This document shows positions 1-8,810 of a DNA stretch of 64,000 nt, in pieces; the stretch's first letter is position 1, and every line of letters begins with the position of its first letter. The translations under genes were made by a program, and so were the position numbers. This stretch comes from Aeromonas veronii (GTDB lineage Bacteria > Pseudomonadota > Gammaproteobacteria > Enterobacterales > Aeromonadaceae): NCBI RefSeq assembly GCF_040215105.1, contig NZ_CP157875.1, forward strand, positions 859,501 through 923,500, written 5' to 3'. The notes beneath the pieces were generated by a model. It saw only the letters and a list, made by a program, of their open reading frames with translations, was not told the DNA's origin and did not search any database.

Positions 1-1239
1 AACTTCAGTGATGAGGGTGAGCGGGAAGATCTGGAAGAGCTCAAGATGTTGGTGAGCTCGGCTGGTGTCAATGCGCTGGGGGTGATCACCACCAGTCGCA
101 GTGCGCCCAGTGCCAAGTTTTTTGTCGGTAGTGGCAAGGCGGAAGAGATCGCGGACCAGGTGCAGATGCTGGATGCTGACGTGGTCATCTTCAACCATGC
201 CCTGACCCCCGCCCAGGAGCGAAACCTGGAGCGTCTGTTCCAGTGCCGGGTGGTGGACAGAACCGGCCTGATCCTGGATATCTTCGCCCAGCGTGCCCGT
301 ACTCACGAAGGCAAGTTGCAGGTCGAACTGGCCCAATTGCGCCATCTTTCTACTCGTCTGGTCCGCGGCTGGACCCACCTTGAACGTCAGAAGGGGGGGA
401 TAGGCCTGCGCGGCCCGGGCGAAACCCAGCTTGAAACCGACCGACGCCTGCTGCGGGAACGCATCAAGGCGATTTTGCGTCGACTCGACAAGGTGGCGAA
501 GCAGCGGGAGCAGGGGCGTCGTGCCCGCAACCGCAACGAAGTGCCGACGGTTTCTCTGGTTGGCTACACCAACGCCGGAAAATCCACTTTGTTCAACCAA
601 CTTACAGATGCCAGCGTGTATGCTGCCGACCAACTGTTCGCAACTCTGGACCCTACCCTGCGTAAATTGGTGATCCAGGATGTGGGTGATGTGATTTTGG
701 CGGATACAGTTGGATTTATTCGACACTTGCCCCATGATCTGGTCGCGGCCTTCAAGGCGACGCTGCAGGAGACCCGCGAAGCGGATCTGCTGCTGCACGT
801 GGTGGACTGTGCCGACGAGCAGATGCAGGAGAATGTCGATTCGGTACAGACCGTTCTGGCCGAGATCGAGGCGGATGACCGTCCCCAGCTGATGATCTGC
901 AACAAGATCGACAAGCTGGCCGACAGACCCGCCGGTCTGGAACGGGATGAAGAAGGGCGCCCGGTACGGGTCTGGCTATCCGCCCAGACCGGGGAGGGCA
1001 GTGAATACCTGTTCCAGGCCCTGACCGAGTTGCTGGCCGGATCCATGGTCCATCACACCCTGCAATTACCCCCTTCGGCCGCCAGATTGCGCAGTGCGCT
1101 CTATCGGCTCAAGGGCATCGAGCAGGAAGGTTTCAGCGAGGAGGGGGATTTTGTCCTGGAGGTGCGCTTGCAAGTGGCCGACTGGAACCGCCTCATGAAG
1201 CAAGAAGGTGAGAGTTTACAACGCTTTATCAGACATTGA
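1..1239 (+). CDS. hflX: GTPase HflX (5' end outside window)
   Basis: Ribosome-associated GTPase that splits or rescues ribosomes under stress. The reading frame is open from base 1, so the true start lies upstream. The N-terminal HflX domain is followed by a glycine-rich linker (GGIGLRGPGE) and a GTPase domain with the P-loop GYTNAGKST, the G3 motif DTVGF and the G4 motif NKID. The protein ends in a short C-terminal domain. hflK follows 91 bases downstream with no visible terminator, matching the hfq-hflX-hflK-hflC order of enterobacteria. The family call is secure; only the first residues are missing. Confidence 0.95.
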   Translation, partial: NFSDEGEREDLEELKMLVSSAGVNALGVITTSRSAPSAKFFVGSGKAEEIADQVQMLDADVVIFNHALTPAQERNLERLFQCRVVDRTGLILDIFAQRARTHEGKLQVELAQLRHLSTRLVRGWTHLERQKGGIGLRGPGETQLETDRRLLRERIKAILRRLDKVAKQREQGRRARNRNEVPTVSLVGYTNAGKSTLFNQLTDASVYAADQLFATLDPTLRKLVIQDVGDVILADTVGFIRHLPHDLVAAFKATLQETREADLLLHVVDCADEQMQENVDSVQTVLAEIEADDRPQLMICNKIDKLADRPAGLERDEEGRPVRVWLSAQTGEGSEYLFQALTELLAGSMVHHTLQLPPSAARLRSALYRLKGIEQEGFSEEGDFVLEVRLQVADWNRLMKQEGESLQRFIRH

Positions 1240-1330
1240 TGAGTTCATGATGATGAGTGCCTAGCCGCCTCGTCATCCCTTGATGTTCGATAGAGATGAT
1301 ATCCATCCGCATGTATTAATGGAGACGCTG

Positions 1331-2482
1331 ATGGCTTGGAATGAGCCTGGTAACAACGGCAAAGACCGTGACCCTTGGGGGAATAACGGCAAGAATCAGG
1401 GACCTCCTGATTTGGATGAGATGCTGCGCAAGGTGAGTCGCCGTTTCGGTGGCCTGCTGGGTGGCGGCAAGTCGGGTGGCGGTGATGTGGGCAAGTTTGG
1501 CCTCTCCATCGCCCTGGTGGTCGCCGTGGTGGTGTGGGTCGTCAGCGGCTTCTACACCGTTCGCGAGGCCGAGCGTGGCGTGGTGCTGCGCTTCGGGGAG
1601 TACTCCCACAATGTGGATCCCGGCCTGCGCTGGAAACCGACCTTCATCGACAAGGTGATCCCGGTGGATGTGGAGTCCGTGCGCTCCCTGCCCGCCTCCG
1701 GCTTCATGTTGACCCAGGACGAGAACGTGGTTCGGGTCGAGATGGACGTGCAGTATCGCGTGGTTGACCCTGAGCAGTACCTGTTCAGCGTGACCAATGC
1801 GGACGAAAGCCTGAGCCAGGCCACCGACAGCGCCCTGCGCTACGTGGTGGGTCACACCAAGATGGACGACGTGCTGACCACCGGTCGTGAGAAGGTGCGT
1901 CAGGAGACCTGGCAGGTGATCGATGGCATCATCGAGCCCTACCACATGGGTCTGCAGATCGTCGACGTCAACTTCCTGCCGGCGCGTCCGCCGGAAGAGG
2001 TGAAAGACGCCTTCGATGATGCCATCTCCGCCCAGGAAGATGAGCAGCGCTTCATTCGTGAAGCGGAAGCCTATGCCCGTGAAGTGGAGCCAAAGGCCCG
2101 TGGTCAGGTCAAGCGCCTGGAACAGGAAGCCGAAGGTTACAAGTCCCAGATCGTGCTGAAGGCCAAGGGTGAGGTCGCCCGTTTCAACGAGTTGCTGCCC
2201 CAGTATCAGGCCGCGCCCGAGCTGACCCGTGATCGTATCTACCTGGAAACCATGGAAGAGCTCTACCAGCAAACCAACAAGGTGGTGGTCGACATGCCGG
2301 CTGGCAACAACAGCATGATCTACCTGCCGCTGGACAAGTTGTCTGGCAAGGCGAATGCGGTGCAACCGGCTCGTCCGGCTGGCACTCCTGCGGTGGAGCC
2401 GGCCCAGCCGTCCAACGAAGGCGCCAACTCCACTCCGACCCCGCTGCGTGGCGGTGATCGTTTCAGCACAGGGAGAAACTAA
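1331..2482 (+). CDS. hflK: FtsH protease modulator HflK
   Basis: SPFH/band-7 membrane protein that forms the HflKC cage around FtsH and restrains its proteolysis. The start at 1331 (MAWNEPG) is preferred over in-frame codons from 1280 because GGAGA lies 5 bases upstream and HflK proteins begin this way. A glycine-rich, positively charged N-terminus is followed by one transmembrane helix at about residues 57-75, the SPFH domain, a coiled-coil stretch rich in Glu/Lys/Arg, and a Pro/Ala-rich tail. The length of 383 residues is near the usual HflK size. hflC starts 3 bases after its stop, so the two are co-translated. Confidence 0.95.
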   Translation: MAWNEPGNNGKDRDPWGNNGKNQGPPDLDEMLRKVSRRFGGLLGGGKSGGGDVGKFGLSIALVVAVVVWVVSGFYTVREAERGVVLRFGEYSHNVDPGLRWKPTFIDKVIPVDVESVRSLPASGFMLTQDENVVRVEMDVQYRVVDPEQYLFSVTNADESLSQATDSALRYVVGHTKMDDVLTTGREKVRQETWQVIDGIIEPYHMGLQIVDVNFLPARPPEEVKDAFDDAISAQEDEQRFIREAEAYAREVEPKARGQVKRLEQEAEGYKSQIVLKAKGEVARFNELLPQYQAAPELTRDRIYLETMEELYQQTNKVVVDMPAGNNSMIYLPLDKLSGKANAVQPARPAGTPAVEPAQPSNEGANSTPTPLRGGDRFSTGRN

Positions 2483-2485
2483 TAG

Positions 2486-3370
2486 ATGAAGAAAATAGCT
2501 ATTGGTGTCATCGCTGTGGCCGCCATGGTCTGCTTCTCTTCCGTCTTCATCGTCGATGAAGGGCAGAAAGGCATTGTCGTGCAGTTCGGCAAGGTGAAGC
2601 GCGTCGATTCCGGCGAGCCCCGTCTCTATGAGCCGGGCCTGCACTTCAAGGTGCCGCTCATCGACCAGGTGCGCAAGATGGATGCCCGTATCCAGACTCT
2701 GGAAGGCCAGGCGGATCGTTTCGTCACTTCCGAGAAGAAAGACCTCATCATCGACTCCTACGTGAAGTGGAAGATCGAGGACTTCTCCAAGTACTATCTG
2801 GCGACCGGTGGTGGCAACAAGATCCAGGCCGAAGACCTGCTCAAGCGCAAGATCAACAACGGTCTGCGTTCCGAGATCGGTAATCGCACCATCAAGGACA
2901 TCGTCTCCGGTGAGCGTAGTACCGTGATGGAAGATGCACTGATGAAGATGGCGCGTTCCTCCGAGCTCGGCATCAAGGTGGTGGATGTGCGGATCAAGCA
3001 GATCAACCTACCGGTGGAAGTGTCCAACTCCATCTACCAGCGGATGCGTGCCGAACGGACCGCCGTTGCCCGTGAACACCGTTCACAGGGTCGCGAGCAG
3101 GCCGAGATCCTGCGTGCCGACATCGACCGCAAGGTGACCGTCATGATCGCCGACGCCGAGAGTAATGCGCGTCAGTTGCGAGGTGAAGGGGATGCCGAGG
3201 CCGCCAAGATCTATGCGGACAGCTACAAGAAGGATCCCGAATTCTTCAACTTCGTGCGCAGCATGGAGGCTTACCGCAAGAGCTTCGCCGGTGGCAACGA
3301 CCTCATGGTCCTGAAACCGGACAGCGAGTTCTTCCGCTACCTCAAGTCGCCGCACGCTGGCAACCAGTAA
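2486..3370 (+). CDS. hflC: FtsH protease modulator HflC
   Basis: Partner of HflK in the periplasm-facing HflKC complex that regulates FtsH. The 294-residue protein has one N-terminal hydrophobic helix (about residues 4-21), then an SPFH domain and a helical region with alternating charged residues (EHRSQGREQ, ADAESNARQ) typical of HflC. It sits 3 bases behind hflK and is followed by a strong intrinsic terminator at 3389-3416, so it closes the main hfl transcript. Confidence 0.95.
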   Translation: MKKIAIGVIAVAAMVCFSSVFIVDEGQKGIVVQFGKVKRVDSGEPRLYEPGLHFKVPLIDQVRKMDARIQTLEGQADRFVTSEKKDLIIDSYVKWKIEDFSKYYLATGGGNKIQAEDLLKRKINNGLRSEIGNRTIKDIVSGERSTVMEDALMKMARSSELGIKVVDVRIKQINLPVEVSNSIYQRMRAERTAVAREHRSQGREQAEILRADIDRKVTVMIADAESNARQLRGEGDAEAAKIYADSYKKDPEFFNFVRSMEAYRKSFAGGNDLMVLKPDSEFFRYLKSPHAGNQ

Positions 3371-3388
3371 GAGACGAACAATCGATAC

Positions 3389-3416
3389 AAGGGCCTGATG
3401 ATTCAGGCCCTTTTTA
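3389..3416 (+). terminator. Intrinsic terminator after hflC
   Basis: GGGCCTGA and TCAGGCCC arms around a short loop are followed by TTTTT. It lies 20 bases after the hflC stop. Confidence 0.85.
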
Positions 3417-3467
3417 TTTCAGCGGGATGAGCTCGCCGTGGCAGGCTCGTCCATAGGAGGAGAGAGA

Positions 3468-3656
3468 ATGCTGACATCCATGCTGATGGGACTGGGGCTG
3501 CTCCTGCTGTTCGAGGGCCTGGGTCCCCTGCTGATGCCAAAGGCCTGGCAGCAGATGCTGAGGTTGATGAGCGATCAGCCTCCGGAACAGTTGCGCCGCA
3601 TCGGCGGCTGTCTGGTGGTGGCGGGAGCCGTGATCCTCTGGGCACTGAGCCACTGA
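3468..3656 (+). CDS. yjeT: DUF2065 small membrane protein (YjeT-like)
   Basis: A 62-residue protein with two hydrophobic helices (MLMGLGLLLLFEGLGPLL and CLVVAGAVILWAL), matching the small YjeT/DUF2065 family that follows hflC in enterobacteria. Function is unknown; it should be an inner-membrane protein. The start at 3468 is supported by GGAGGAGAG about 5 bases upstream, which rules out the longer frame from the GTG at 3438. It is separated from hflC by a terminator, so it may have its own promoter or depend on read-through. Confidence 0.85.
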   Translation: MLTSMLMGLGLLLLFEGLGPLLMPKAWQQMLRLMSDQPPEQLRRIGGCLVVAGAVILWALSH

Positions 3657-3697
3657 ATGCCGTGAACCGGCTGGTCGATGCTCAGGTAACAGACAAT

Positions 3698-3725
3698 AAA
3701 AAAGAGGCCCATGGCCTCTTTTTTA
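3698..3725. terminator. Bidirectional terminator between yjeT and ispB
   Basis: AAAAGAGGCC and GGCCTCTTTT arms flank CAT, with A-run and T-run on either side. It can serve the plus-strand yjeT and the minus-strand ispB. Confidence 0.85.
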
Positions 3726-3740
3726 TTGGATGAGAGCTTT

Positions 3741-4712
3741 TTAGGCGCTGCGCTGGACGGCCATCTCGGCCAGGGTGGCCAGGGCCTGCTTGTGCTCGGA
3801 GTCCGGCAGTATGGCAAGGGCTGCGATGGCCTTGTCGGCCTCTTCCCGGGCCCGCTGGCGGGAATACTCCAGTGCCCCGGTACGATCCAGAATGGCCAGG
3901 ATCTGGTCCAGATGCTCCATGCCATTGCGGTGCTCGATGGCATCGCGTACCAGCTGGCGCTCCTCAGGCGTGCCTGCGGCCATGGCTCGCAGCAGCGGCA
4001 GGGTGGGCTTGCCCTCGGCCAGGTCGTCGCCGACATTCTTGCCCATCTCGTCGCTCTGGGAGCAGTAGTCCATCACATCGTCGATGATCTGGAAGGCGGT
4101 GCCGAGGTATTTGCCGTAATCCGTCATGGCCTGCTCGATGGCGGCGGGCTGATGGGTCAGCACGGCGGCGAGGCGGGTGGCGGCCTCGAACAGCTTGGCG
4201 GTCTTACAGTAGATGACCGTCATGTAGCTCTCTTCCGTGGTATCCGGATCGTTGCAGTTCATCAACTGCAACACTTCCCCCTCGGCGATGGTGTTGGTGG
4301 CATCCGACAAGATCTCCATCACCTTGAGGTTGGAGAGCTCGCTCATCATCTGGAAGGAGCGGCTGTAGAGATAATCGCCCACCAGCACGCTGGCGGCATT
4401 GCCATACAGGGCGTTGGCGGTCTCCCGGCCGCGGCGCAGATCGGACTCGTCGACCACGTCATCGTGCAGCAGGGTGGAGGTGTGAATGAATTCGATGATG
4501 GCGGCCAGTTTCAGGTGATCCTCACCCTCATAACCCAGTGCACGGGCGGCCATGACGGTCAGCATGGGGCGCATCCGTTTTCCGCCTGCACTGACAATGT
4601 AAAAACCCAGCTGGTTGATCAGGCTGACATCGGATTGGAGCCTGGCCAGGATCAGTTCATTGACCGCCGTCATGTCGGCGGCACAGAGCGCACGGATAGT
4701 CTGTTGGTCCAT
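3741..4712 (-). CDS. ispB: Octaprenyl diphosphate synthase IspB
   Basis: Trans-prenyltransferase that extends farnesyl diphosphate with isopentenyl units to make the side chain of ubiquinone and menaquinone. The 323-residue protein carries the first aspartate-rich motif (DDVVD, about residues 84-88) and the second (DDVMD, about residue 213), plus GGKRMRP near residue 43, which binds diphosphate. It is divergent from rplU as in E. coli. The product chain length cannot be read from sequence alone; octaprenyl is assumed from the genomic position. Confidence 0.95.
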   Translation of the reverse strand: MDQQTIRALCAADMTAVNELILARLQSDVSLINQLGFYIVSAGGKRMRPMLTVMAARALGYEGEDHLKLAAIIEFIHTSTLLHDDVVDESDLRRGRETANALYGNAASVLVGDYLYSRSFQMMSELSNLKVMEILSDATNTIAEGEVLQLMNCNDPDTTEESYMTVIYCKTAKLFEAATRLAAVLTHQPAAIEQAMTDYGKYLGTAFQIIDDVMDYCSQSDEMGKNVGDDLAEGKPTLPLLRAMAAGTPEERQLVRDAIEHRNGMEHLDQILAILDRTGALEYSRQRAREEADKAIAALAILPDSEHKQALATLAEMAVQRSA

Positions 4713-4819
4713 AAGTCTCGTAACGTGACGGCAGCATTTACTGCGTTTTTAGCAATGGCGGGGATTCTACACGATTTCACAATGGGTTACAGTTAAGCGT
4801 TTATTCACGGCGAGGGATA

Positions 4820-4848
4820 TGCGCACAAAATAAACTTTTTGCTAAAAT
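4820..4848 (+). promoter_or_regulatory. Possible sigma-70 promoter of rplU-rpmA
   Basis: TAAAAT at 4843-4848 is a good -10 hexamer. The -35 (TGCGCA at 4820-4825, 17-base spacer) is poor, so this is a weak call resting on position about 110 bases before rplU. Confidence 0.3.
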
Positions 4849-4954
4849 GGCCTTGCCTCGGCAAATCGTTCTGCGTAGAATGCCCGCCCATTGTTATAGG
4901 TTTTTGCGCGTGTCTGGCCTTGAGCAAAAGACACGCCTTTACGGAGTTAATCAA

Positions 4955-5266
4955 ATGTACGCGGTATTCCAAAGCGGCGGAAAACAACACCGTGTGGCCG
5001 AAGGTCAAATCGTTCGTCTGGAAAAGCTGAACGTAGAGACTGGCGCTACCATCGACTTCAACGAAGTACTGATGGTTGCTGCAGGCGACACTTTTAAAGT
5101 AGGTGCTCCTTTCGTTGAAGGTGGCAAGGTTGTAGCTGAAGTTGTGGCTCACGGCCGTGGCGAGAAAGTGACTATCGTCAAGTTCCGTCGTCGTAAGCAC
5201 CACCGTAAGCAAGCGGGCCACCGTCAGTGGTTCACTGAAGTCAAAATCACTGGCATCAGCGCTTAA
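4955..5266 (+). CDS. rplU: 50S ribosomal protein L21
   Basis: Component of the large ribosomal subunit that binds 23S rRNA. The start at 4955 ([11 protein letters not shown]) is the classical L21 N-terminus with ACGGAG about 8 bases upstream; the longer frame from 4847 is not credible. The length of 103 residues matches the family. The basic signature [16 protein letters not shown] lies in the C-terminal half. rpmA follows after 17 bases, forming the conserved rplU-rpmA pair. Confidence 0.98.
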   Translation: MYAVFQSGGKQHRVAEGQIVRLEKLNVETGATIDFNEVLMVAAGDTFKVGAPFVEGGKVVAEVVAHGRGEKVTIVKFRRRKHHRKQAGHRQWFTEVKITGISA

Positions 5267-5283
5267 TTAGAGGAGTCCGATAG

Positions 5284-5541
5284 ATGGCACACAAAAAAGC
5301 TGGCGGTTCATCCCGCAACGGTCGCGATTCTGAAGCTAAACGCCTGGGCGTTAAGCGTTTCGGCGGCGAAACAGTTCTGGCAGGCAGCATCATCGTTCGT
5401 CAGCGTGGCACCAAGTTCCACCCTGGCACCAACGTTGGCCTGGGCACCGACCACACTCTGTTCGCAACTGCGACCGGTAAAGTGCTGTTCGAAGTTAAAG
5501 GTCCGCAAAACCGTAAGTACGTCAGCATCGTTGCTGAGTAA
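5284..5541 (+). CDS. rpmA: 50S ribosomal protein L27
   Basis: Large-subunit protein whose N-terminal tail reaches the peptidyl-transferase centre. The sequence opens [20 protein letters not shown], the exact L27 pattern without the cleavable leader seen in Firmicutes. The length is 85 residues. A clear ribosome-binding site (GAGGAG) precedes it, and a strong terminator at 5561-5592 ends the operon before obg. Confidence 0.98.
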   Translation: MAHKKAGGSSRNGRDSEAKRLGVKRFGGETVLAGSIIVRQRGTKFHPGTNVGLGTDHTLFATATGKVLFEVKGPQNRKYVSIVAE

Positions 5542-5560
5542 TTACGGACCGCAAGGATCC

Positions 5561-5592
5561 AAAGCCCCGCCAACAGGCGGGGCTTTTGTTTT
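5561..5592 (+). terminator. Intrinsic terminator after rpmA
   Basis: AAAGCCCCGCC and GGCGGGGCTTT arms around AACA are followed by a T-rich tract. Confidence 0.9.
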
Positions 5593-5721
5593 TCTGATGA
5601 GTTTGACGAAAAAACGGCACGCGGCAGTGCTGGCGAAGACGGGCCCCATCGGCCAGATGTGTCTCGCCCGCGGGGGTCTGTACCACTATAATTGCGTATC
5701 GGTTTTTCGAATTGAAGGTGA

Positions 5722-6936
<1,215 letters not shown>

Positions 6937-6956
6937 TCATCACCTTGTCGCGACGA

Positions 6957-6988
6957 GACCGGAGCCTGGCAACAGGCTCCGGTTTTTT
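6957..6988 (+). terminator. Intrinsic terminator after obgE
   Basis: ACCGGAGCCTG and CAGGCTCCGGT arms around GCAA are followed by seven T. Confidence 0.92.
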
Positions 6989-6990
6989 TA

Positions 6991-7308
6991 TGGGAAGCTC
7001 GACGGGATCACCTTATAGATATATTTGCCATGCAGCTTCTTGCCTGTTGTTCGTGACAATTTATACTGCGCAGCTGAACTTAACCTTGTTGAAACAATAT
7101 GCTAACTATTTTATGTTGAATCAATATGCATGACTGTTTTGGTTTGTTCTTATGGATGGTTTGTCTGTAAAAATATTTATGCTTGAAATGATCCGTTAAA
7201 AGCTTGTTTGTGCATTTATTTGGGTTATTCTTGCGCCCGTTTGTCGGGCGAGGGCATGAATATGCAGGCGGCCTGGCTGAAGGAAAAGTCACAAGAAGGC
7301 TGTAAATC
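6991..7308. other. AT-rich intergenic region with a direct repeat
   Basis: This 318-base stretch is far more AT-rich than its surroundings and holds no convincing gene. It contains two near-identical 15-base repeats, GTTGAAACAATATGC (7088-7102) and GTTGAATCAATATGC (7115-7129), starting 27 bases apart. They sit about 180-220 bases before the yjiH-like gene and could be operator sites. No known regulator box fits cleanly. Confidence 0.5.
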
Positions 7309-8679
7309 ATGTTGGAAAAGACCCTGCAGGCGCCGGCGGTTCATACTCGCCGCAACCTGCTGATGTTCCTCATCCCGTCTCTCATCGGGATCCTGCTGTT
7401 TATGACCCCGGTCATCTATGACGGCAACGTTACCATCCCCGTCGCCGTGCTGGCGAAACTGGTGCAGGTCGTGTTCGCCGATCATCTGGTGGCCATGGTC
7501 AGTGCCATCATCACCACCACCATGTTGATGACCCTGGTCGCCTGGCTGTTCAAGCCGGCCATCCTGGTGCGTCGCCCCTTCCTCAACAGCCTGTTCAACG
7601 TCTCCCCATTCTGGGCCTGCGTGCGGGTGTTGGGTGGCATCTTCGTGCTGCTGACCTTCTTCGAGGCGGGGCCCGAGGTGCTGCGCTCCGGTGCGACCGG
7701 CGGCCTGGTGCTGCACGATCTGCTGCCGGTGCTGTTCTCGGTGTTCATCTTTGCGGGCTTGCTGTTGCCGCTGCTGCTGGACTTCGGTCTGCTGGAGTTC
7801 GTCGGTACCATGATGACCCGCATCATGCGGCCGGTATTCCGTCTGCCGGGTCGCTCGGCGGTGGACTGTTTCGCCTCCTGGCTCGGCGATGGCAGCGTCG
7901 GCATTCTGCTTACCAGCAAGCAGTATGAAGGCAAGTTCTACACCCAGCGGGAAGCCGCCGTCATCGGCACCACCTTCTCGGCGGTCTCCATCACCTTCTG
8001 TCTGGTGGTGATCTCCCAGGTGAAACTGGAGCACATGTTCGTGCCCTTCTACCTGACGGTCTGTCTGGCCGGTGTGGTGGCCGCCATCGTCGTGCCGCGT
8101 CTGCCGCCGCTCTCCTGGAAGAAGGATGTCTATAGCGATGGTACCCCCTTGTGCCGCAAGCAGGAGGCCATTCCCCATCAGCACAGCGTGCTGAGCTATG
8201 GCTACCAGCGTGCGCTGACCAAGGCCGACAGCATGACGGATCTCGGCGCCGTGGCGCGGGAAGGGGTGAAGAATGCCCTGGACATGGTGTTTGGCGTGCT
8301 GCCGGTGGTGATGGCCATCGGTACCTGTGCCCTGATGCTGGCGGAGCATACCCCCGTGTTCAACTGGCTGGGAGCCCCCTTCGTACCCTTGCTGGAACTG
8401 CTGCAACTGCCGGAGGCCGAGGCGGCCTCCAAGACCATCATGGTCGGCTTTGCGGACATGTTCATCCCGGCGGTGCTGGCCTCGACCATAGAGAGCGACA
8501 TCACCCGCTTCGTCATTGCCGCCATGTCGGTCACCCAGCTCATCTACATGTCGGAAGTGGGCGCCCTGCTGCTTGGCAGCAAGATTCCGGTCAAGCTGTG
8601 GGAGCTGTTCGTCATCTTCCTGTTGCGCACCCTGGTAACCCTGCCGGTTATCGCCGGTGTGGCTCACCTGCTGTTCTAA
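7309..8679 (+). CDS. YjiH family gate-domain membrane protein
   Basis: A polytopic inner-membrane protein of 456 residues with about ten hydrophobic helices, related to the YjiH / nucleoside-recognition 'Gate' family. The N-terminal half ends in a conserved stretch (SWLGDGSVGILLTSKQYEGKF) and the C-terminal half has a second gate-like segment (VGFADMFIPAVLAS, then IYMSEVGALLLGSKIP). Substrate is unknown, and nucleoside transport should not be assumed. It stands alone between two terminators, preceded by the AT-rich region with repeats. The ATG at 7309 has AAGAAGG about 8 bases upstream. Confidence 0.8.
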   Translation: MLEKTLQAPAVHTRRNLLMFLIPSLIGILLFMTPVIYDGNVTIPVAVLAKLVQVVFADHLVAMVSAIITTTMLMTLVAWLFKPAILVRRPFLNSLFNVSPFWACVRVLGGIFVLLTFFEAGPEVLRSGATGGLVLHDLLPVLFSVFIFAGLLLPLLLDFGLLEFVGTMMTRIMRPVFRLPGRSAVDCFASWLGDGSVGILLTSKQYEGKFYTQREAAVIGTTFSAVSITFCLVVISQVKLEHMFVPFYLTVCLAGVVAAIVVPRLPPLSWKKDVYSDGTPLCRKQEAIPHQHSVLSYGYQRALTKADSMTDLGAVAREGVKNALDMVFGVLPVVMAIGTCALMLAEHTPVFNWLGAPFVPLLELLQLPEAEAASKTIMVGFADMFIPAVLASTIESDITRFVIAAMSVTQLIYMSEVGALLLGSKIPVKLWELFVIFLLRTLVTLPVIAGVAHLLF

Positions 8680-8697
8680 GCGGCGCTCTGGCAACTC

Positions 8698-8728
8698 AAA
8701 ACGGTCAACTCGGGTTGGCCGTTTTTTA
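8698..8728. terminator. Bidirectional terminator
   Basis: AAAACGGTCAAC and GGTTGGCCGTTTT arms (G-T tolerant) with A and T runs on either side. It lies between the converging yjiH-like and HD-GYP genes. Confidence 0.85.
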
Positions 8729-8810
8729 TGGGCAAGATTGGGCTTCTCACCCGTTTGAACCTGCGGTTCAGTCTTGACCACAAGGCGCTTCTGGCTCCCA
8801 AGGTTCTTCC

